This document shows, piece by piece, positions 60,079 to 64,000 of a stretch of 64,000 bases of DNA. This stretch comes from Amycolatopsis coloradensis (GTDB lineage Bacteria; Actinomycetota; Actinomycetes; Mycobacteriales; Pseudonocardiaceae): assembly GCF_037997115.1 (NCBI RefSeq), contig NZ_CP150484.1:2518816-2582815 (forward strand). Reading direction: 5' to 3'. A program made the position numbers and the translations under genes. Below the pieces are notes generated by a model. The model had not been told where the DNA came from. It saw only the letters and a list, made by a program, of their open reading frames with translations, and did not search any database. How positions within the stretch are numbered: position 1 is the first letter of the stretch; every line of letters starts with the position of its first letter.

Positions 60079-61641
60079 ATGTATGACTATGTGATCGTCG
60101 GCGCGGGCTCGGCGGGCAGTGCGCTCGCGGCCCGGCTGAGCGAGGACCCCGACGTCAAGGTGTGCGTGGTCGAGGCGGGCGGCCAGGACACGGTCGAGAA
60201 CATCCACATCCCGGCGATGTTCGGCGACCTGTTCCGGACCAAGGTCGACTGGGACTACGACTCGGCGGAGGAGCCCGAACTGGGCAACCGCCGGATCTTC
60301 CTGCCGCGCGGCAAGGTGCTCGGCGGGACCAGTTCGATCAACGCGATGCTTTACATTCGAGGCCACAAGAGTGACTACGACGGCTGGAACCAGCCGGGCT
60401 GGAGTTACGACGAGCTCCTGCCGTACTTCAAGCGGTCCGAGGACAACGAGCGCGGCGCGTCCGAGTTCCACGGCGCCGGCGGCCCGATGAGCGTCTCGGA
60501 TGGCCGGTCGAACAATCCGATGTCGAAGGCGCTCGTCGAGGCCGCGATCGAGGCAGGCCATCCGTTCAACGACGACTTCAACGCCGGTGACCTGGACGGC
60601 TTCGGCTATTTCCAGTTGACCCAGCGGAACGGCAGGCGCTGGAGCACCGCGCAGGGCTACCTGCACCCCTCCTCGGATCGGCCGAACCTGACGGTGAAGA
60701 CCAACGTCGAGGTGCACAAGGTCCTGATCGAGAACGGCCGTGCCGTCGGCATCGTCGGGGAGCGCTTCGACGAGCCGGTGACCATCCGCGCCGAGCGGGA
60801 GGTCATTCTCAGCGCCGGCGCGTACAACTCGCCGAAGCTGCTGATGCTGTCGGGAATCGGCCCGGCCGACGAGCTTAGCATGCTCGGCCTCGACGTCATC
60901 CTCGACCAGCCGCACGTCGGGCAGAACCTGCAGGACCACGCGTTCGTGCCGATGATCTTCTCGCACTCGCAGCCGGTCAGCCTGCTGATCGCGCACACGC
61001 CGGAGGCGCATCGGCAGTTCGAGGAGAATGGCGTCGGACCACTGACGTCGAACGGCCCGGAGTGCGGCGGTTTCGTCCGGACGCGTCCCGGTCTCGACGC
61101 CCCCGATGTGGTGTTCTTCGCCGGTCCGCTGATGTTTCCCGACAGCGGCTTGAGCATGCCCACCGCACACGCGATCACGTACGGCCCGATCATGCTCACC
61201 CCGCGCAGCCGCGGCCACGTCTCGCTGATCGCGGCCGACCCGACCACCAAGCCGAAGATCGAGCACAACTACTACGCCGACCCCGATGACCTGCAGACCG
61301 CGGTCGACGGTGTCAAGATCGGCATGGAGATCGCAAGGCAGGCACCGATGGCGCCGTACACGGAGACGTACTACCAGGCGCCCGAGTCGGACTCCGACGC
61401 CGACGTGCGCGCCTTCGTCCGCCGTCGGACGCACGCGATCTTCCACGCGTCCGGGACGTGCGCGCTCGGCACGGTCGTCGACGAGCAACTGCGTGTCAAG
61501 GGGATCGACGGCCTGCGGGTCGCCGACGTCTCGATCATGCCGAAGGTCGGGCGTGGTGCCCCGAACGCCACGGCGATCATGATCGGTGAGCGCGCGGCCG
61601 ACATCATCGCGGGCGCGGTCAGCCGAGCGAAGGCAGCGTAA
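60079..61641 (+). CDS. GMC-family FAD-dependent alcohol oxidoreductase
   Basis: A 520-residue GMC enzyme: YDYVIVGAGSAGSALAARLS (FAD), GGTSSINAMLYIRGHKSDYD (GMC signature 1), ILSAGAYNSPKLLMLSGIG (signature 2), and FHASGTCALGT and APNATAIMIGERAA at the active site. It oxidises primary or secondary alcohols. Operon partner of the preceding transaminase. AGGAGAA precedes the ATG. Confidence 0.92.
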   Translation: MYDYVIVGAGSAGSALAARLSEDPDVKVCVVEAGGQDTVENIHIPAMFGDLFRTKVDWDYDSAEEPELGNRRIFLPRGKVLGGTSSINAMLYIRGHKSDYDGWNQPGWSYDELLPYFKRSEDNERGASEFHGAGGPMSVSDGRSNNPMSKALVEAAIEAGHPFNDDFNAGDLDGFGYFQLTQRNGRRWSTAQGYLHPSSDRPNLTVKTNVEVHKVLIENGRAVGIVGERFDEPVTIRAEREVILSAGAYNSPKLLMLSGIGPADELSMLGLDVILDQPHVGQNLQDHAFVPMIFSHSQPVSLLIAHTPEAHRQFEENGVGPLTSNGPECGGFVRTRPGLDAPDVVFFAGPLMFPDSGLSMPTAHAITYGPIMLTPRSRGHVSLIAADPTTKPKIEHNYYADPDDLQTAVDGVKIGMEIARQAPMAPYTETYYQAPESDSDADVRAFVRRRTHAIFHASGTCALGTVVDEQLRVKGIDGLRVADVSIMPKVGRGAPNATAIMIGERAADIIAGAVSRAKAA

Positions 61642-61653
61642 GCCCGGGCGGGT

Positions 61654-61701
61654 CGTGAGTGGCGATTCGGTTATTTCATGGAATACGAATCGCCACTCAC
61701 G
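61654..61701. terminator. hairpin after GMC gene, related to MITE ends
   Basis: CGTGAGTGGCGATTCG (61654-61669) pairs perfectly with 61686-61701 over 16 bp. The first part, GGTCGTGAGTGGC, is the same word that forms both ends of the element at 62659-63101. It can end transcription of the GMC gene. Confidence 0.6.
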
Positions 61702-61839
61702 GCCTCCTTGCGTGGCTGCGAAGACCGCACGATAGGAGATGCGCTCGGTGATCGCCAGGCCTGACAATGCCGGATTGCCGCCGCTGATCCGGTTCCCGGT
61801 ATCGCGAGAAATCGGATTCAATCCCGATTTGTAGGAGAA

Positions 61840-62430
61840 ATGAGCGCTGCTATAGTTGGAGCTATGCGTAAACTCATAGTTCAGCAGTGGGTTACCGTCG
61901 ACAACATCGCCGCCGAAGAAGACGGCGGCCTGAGCTTCGTGGCAGGCGAACCGTTCGACGACAACACCCAAAGTGCCTTCAAGGACAGCGTGATGGGTTT
62001 CATCGACTCGGTCGACACGATGATCCTCGGCGCCAACACCTACAACCAGACCAAGGGGTACTGGCCCTACGCCGAGGAGCAGGGAAAGTACGGCGAGAAA
62101 CTCAACAACCTCACCAAGTTCGTCGCTTCGTCGAAGCTGGATGAGGCCCCATGGGGCGACTTTTCCGCCGCGACCGTGACGCGCGACCCGGCCGCCACCA
62201 TCCGGGAGCTCAAGGGGCAGAGCGGCAAGGACATCTGGCTGTGGGGGAGCTTGACACTCATGCGCTCCTTGCTGGACGACGGCCTTGTCGACGAAGTCCA
62301 GATGCGGGTCTGCCCAGCGTCACGCGGTAAGGGAACGCGCGTTTTCGAGGATCGGCAAGACCTGGAGCTGCTCGAAGGCACCGCGTTCGAAAACGGCGTG
62401 GTACTCCTGCGTTACGGGATCAAGAAATAA
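61840..62430 (+). CDS. RibD C-terminal/dihydrofolate-reductase-like protein
   Basis: A 196-residue protein with the RibD-C fold: RKLIVQQWVTVDNIAAEEDG, DTMILGANTYNQTKGYWPY, DIWLWGSLTLMRSLLDDGLV, VQMRVCPASRGKGTRVFED. These NADPH-dependent reductases share the DHFR fold; many have unknown substrates. ATG 61840 has AGGAG close by; ATG 61864 matches the usual family start. A hairpin follows the gene. Confidence 0.85.
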   Translation: MSAAIVGAMRKLIVQQWVTVDNIAAEEDGGLSFVAGEPFDDNTQSAFKDSVMGFIDSVDTMILGANTYNQTKGYWPYAEEQGKYGEKLNNLTKFVASSKLDEAPWGDFSAATVTRDPAATIRELKGQSGKDIWLWGSLTLMRSLLDDGLVDEVQMRVCPASRGKGTRVFEDRQDLELLEGTAFENGVVLLRYGIKK

Positions 62431-62460
62431 GCGAAAAGTCCGCACTTTCGAATAAATCGG

Positions 62461-62498
62461 ACGCCGGGCGATACCGCTCGTTTCGGTATCGTCGGCGT
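62461..62498. terminator. hairpin after RibD-C gene
   Basis: CGATACCG (62469-62476) pairs with CGGTATCG (62484-62491), and the flanks ACGCC and GGCGT extend the stem with a small bulge. It lies about 30 bases after the stop. Confidence 0.5.
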
Positions 62499-62658
62499 TC
62501 GCTCTTCCGTCACCGTTCACCGGTCACCGACATATAGCTCCGGCTGCTCCGTCGCGGCGCCGAGTGCCTCGTTATCCTCGTCGCTGGAGAACTCTCCGTA
62601 GCAGGCGTCCACCGGGGCGCGGCCAATGGCTCGTAGCTTAAGTTGATCTTGGACGGGA

Positions 62659-63101
62659 GGGGTCGTGAGTGGCAAGGTCGTTCTATTGAGGGGTAAGGCA
62701 AAGGTGGCAGGTTGCGAAAGCGGCTTTCGCAGCGTCGAGCGACAGGTGCGGTAGCGAAGTGGGTCTTCGCTGAACCCAAGGGTCGAGATGCGTCGCGAAA
62801 GTGGCTTTCGCGACACGGCAACCCAATGGCCGCGAGTGAACCTCGCGACCCGATATGCAGGACCTTGCCACGAAGGCCTCTGCCCACCATGAAGCCACCG
62901 AAAGAGTCCCTCGCCGAAGGCTCGGCTCGCCACGTTCACCCTTCGGCACACAACCCGGCGACCCCGTATCCGGCCGGCGCCGAAGGCTCCTTGCGCTGCA
63001 TCAGACGCGGCGAAGGGAGCCTTCGGCCCACCGCGGGCCCGCCCACGATCACGCCACCTTCGACTTACCCCTCAATAACGCTCATTGCCACTCACGACCC
63101 C
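62659..63101. repeat. 443-bp MITE-like element with terminal inverted repeats
   Basis: The left end 62659-62697 and the right end 63064-63101 are inverted copies: both read GGGGTCGTGAGTGGCAA at the outside and TATTGAGGGGTAAG at the inside, with a short differing middle. Similarity extends inward to AAGGTGGC. The interior codes for nothing and holds small palindromes: GCGAAAG/CTTTCGC at 62714, GCGAAG/CTTCGC at 62754, GTCGCGAAAG/CTTTCGCGAC at 62792. The right half matches 25061-25160 in inverse orientation. No transposase is present. Confidence 0.65.
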
Positions 63102-63604
63102 GTGTCGCAGCTGCGCAAAGCCCCGATCGGGCACCTGGATCCAGACTGGCGTCCCGCGTGAACAGTCGCGCCTCGGGTCCGCTGCCGGTGACTTGTCCGG
63201 CTTGATCGAGCAGACCGGCAGCCGCTGAAGATCCTCGTTCAAGATCAACTTGAGCTGCGTGGCATTGGCGCGGTCCCCGGCCTTCGCGCGCCGATCATCT
63301 CTTCGAGATCAGACCGAATCGGCCGCATTCTCGGCACGGAATCTCTCTTGACGACCTGTCGCGCCCATGGTCGTGGCCGCGCTGTCGGATTCGGAGGCTT
63401 TCGAGGAGTAGACGCCTCCGGCGGGGGTCAGAAGAATCAGTCACAGCCGGGCAGGCTCGACTGTGCGGGTCCGGAGCTTGGAAGTCCATTGAATGACTGC
63501 GATATCCACCGCTTCGTGCGCTTGGGAGTTCTGCTTCCCCCGACGCCGGTGGCCAGGTCCCGGCCGGCGCCCGCGACCTGAAACGCTGAGACTTGGGAGT
63601 GGAC

Positions 63605-63805
63605 ATGACGCTCGTGACGGAAAGCCCATCGTCGTCCTCCTGCACCGTCGGCGAGGCGCCGGTGAGGGTGCCGCTTCTTGGCGGCGTGCCCAGGCGGTGG
63701 CGCCGGCCCCTGGAGTTCCTGACCGCGCTGCCGGCGCACGGTGTCGCCGTGGTGGCAGGCCTCGCACCGGTCCGCGGTGAAGTGGCCGTGGGGAGGCGGG
63801 CCTGA
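63605..63805 (+). CDS. small unknown protein coupled to the next gene
   Basis: A 66-residue reading frame from ATG 63605 with GGGAG five bases before it; the stop overlaps the next ATG (TGATG). The text (EAPVRVPLLGGVPRRWRRPL, then FLTALPAHGVAVVAGLAP) matches no family I know. Coupling to the next gene is the main support. Confidence 0.5.
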   Translation: MTLVTESPSSSSCTVGEAPVRVPLLGGVPRRWRRPLEFLTALPAHGVAVVAGLAPVRGEVAVGRRA

Positions 63806-64000
63806 TGGCCTCGACCGAAATCGCGGTCCACGCGCAGTTGTTGGACTGTCTTCAGGCCAACCTCGCGGTCCTCGCCGACCGGCACCACGGCTCGGGCACC
63901 CATCTGGCGCTGGGAGCCGCCCTGCGGTTCCGGCCCACCGCCGGCACGGGCGAGCTGCCGACCGTCGAGCCGAGTCTGGCAGACCATCTCACCGACGCGG
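63805..64000 (+). CDS. N-terminal part of an unknown protein, cut by window edge
   Basis: From ATG 63805 the frame is open to the window end (65 residues: IAVHAQLLDCLQANLAVLAD, then HLALGAALRFRP). The early Cys followed by a Leu-rich helix and a short loop could fit an N-terminal-nucleophile domain such as BtrH, known from butirosin-type clusters. The evidence is thin, and the rest of the gene is needed. Confidence 0.5.
   Translation, partial: MASTEIAVHAQLLDCLQANLAVLADRHHGSGTHLALGAALRFRPTAGTGELPTVEPSLADHLTDA

Larger units (their letters stand above)
62431..63604. other. 1.17-kb non-coding stretch with a MITE-like element
   Basis: The stretch holds a terminator (62461-62498), the element at 62659-63101, and then about 500 bases in which frames on both strands have no domain or ribosome site. 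Confidence 0.55.

Noticed and set aside
63295-63987. Minus-strand frame of 230 codons at the right edge
   Set aside because: Low-complexity Arg/Ser/Pro text with no domain; the coupled plus-strand starts at 63605 and 63805 look better.
1-64000. CRISPR array
   Set aside because: I saw no regularly spaced identical repeats; the repeats found are two-copy or inverted and widely spaced.

Overview
The window looks like chromosome of a high-GC actinomycete of the Pseudonocardiales, most likely Amycolatopsis or a close relative. The support is indirect: strong G/C third-position bias, many 4-bp ATGA/GTGA gene overlaps, GTG and TTG starts, ANTAR and Rv0909-type small proteins, and natural-product genes next to ordinary housekeeping genes. 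No rRNA or species marker is present.

Positions 1 to about 17,750 are a genomic island. The left part holds the tail of a DUF2075 ATPase and decayed genes, two of them broken by in-frame TAG codons. The centre is a probable anti-phage system of DISARM type. On the minus strand lie a C5-cytosine methyltransferase, a Vsr endonuclease and a 218-residue protein with winged-helix character. Divergent from them is a tightly overlapping plus-strand operon: a HATPase/SF2-helicase fusion, a NERD/SF1 helicase, a DrmA-like helicase and a DrmB-like DUF1998 protein. DrmC and DrmE, expected in a standard DISARM locus, are absent. A frameshifted serine-recombinase remnant and a tRNA-Arg(CCT) gene close the island.

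Positions 18,200 to 44,700 are core-like chromosome: two-component systems (MprAB-like, and a second pair next to a serine beta-lactamase-family enzyme whose promoter has three 11-bp phased repeats), lspA, a DeoR regulator, an HtrA protease, a five-gene overlapping operon (GT2, DUF2064, methyltransferase, molybdopterin oxidoreductase, membrane protein), MBL and SDR enzymes, MoaB/MogA, mscL, FmdB, ANTAR, a PLP decarboxylase, and two small regulator/transporter units.

Positions 45,100 to 62,430 are accessory metabolism. A four-gene operon (SDR, MFS, HAD phosphatase, GT20) suggests synthesis and export of a trehalose-like sugar. It is followed by a solute-binding-protein homologue without a signal peptide, two acyltransferase-3 membrane proteins, a type II thioesterase, an MGT glycosyltransferase, a [2Fe-2S] PMP-dependent 3-dehydrase (E1 type), a class III aminotransferase, a GMC oxidoreductase and a RibD-C reductase. 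Together these look like part of a cluster for an acylated and/or amino-deoxy-glycosylated product. The scaffold is not encoded here, and the cluster may continue past the right edge.

Several repeats cut across this layout: a 168-nt structured repeat in two copies (30.3 and 50.1 kb), a duplicated fragment of a VOC gene (40.7 and 49.9 kb), a 443-bp MITE-like element (62.7 kb), and a dispersed repeat shared in inverted orientation between 25.1 and 63.0 kb.
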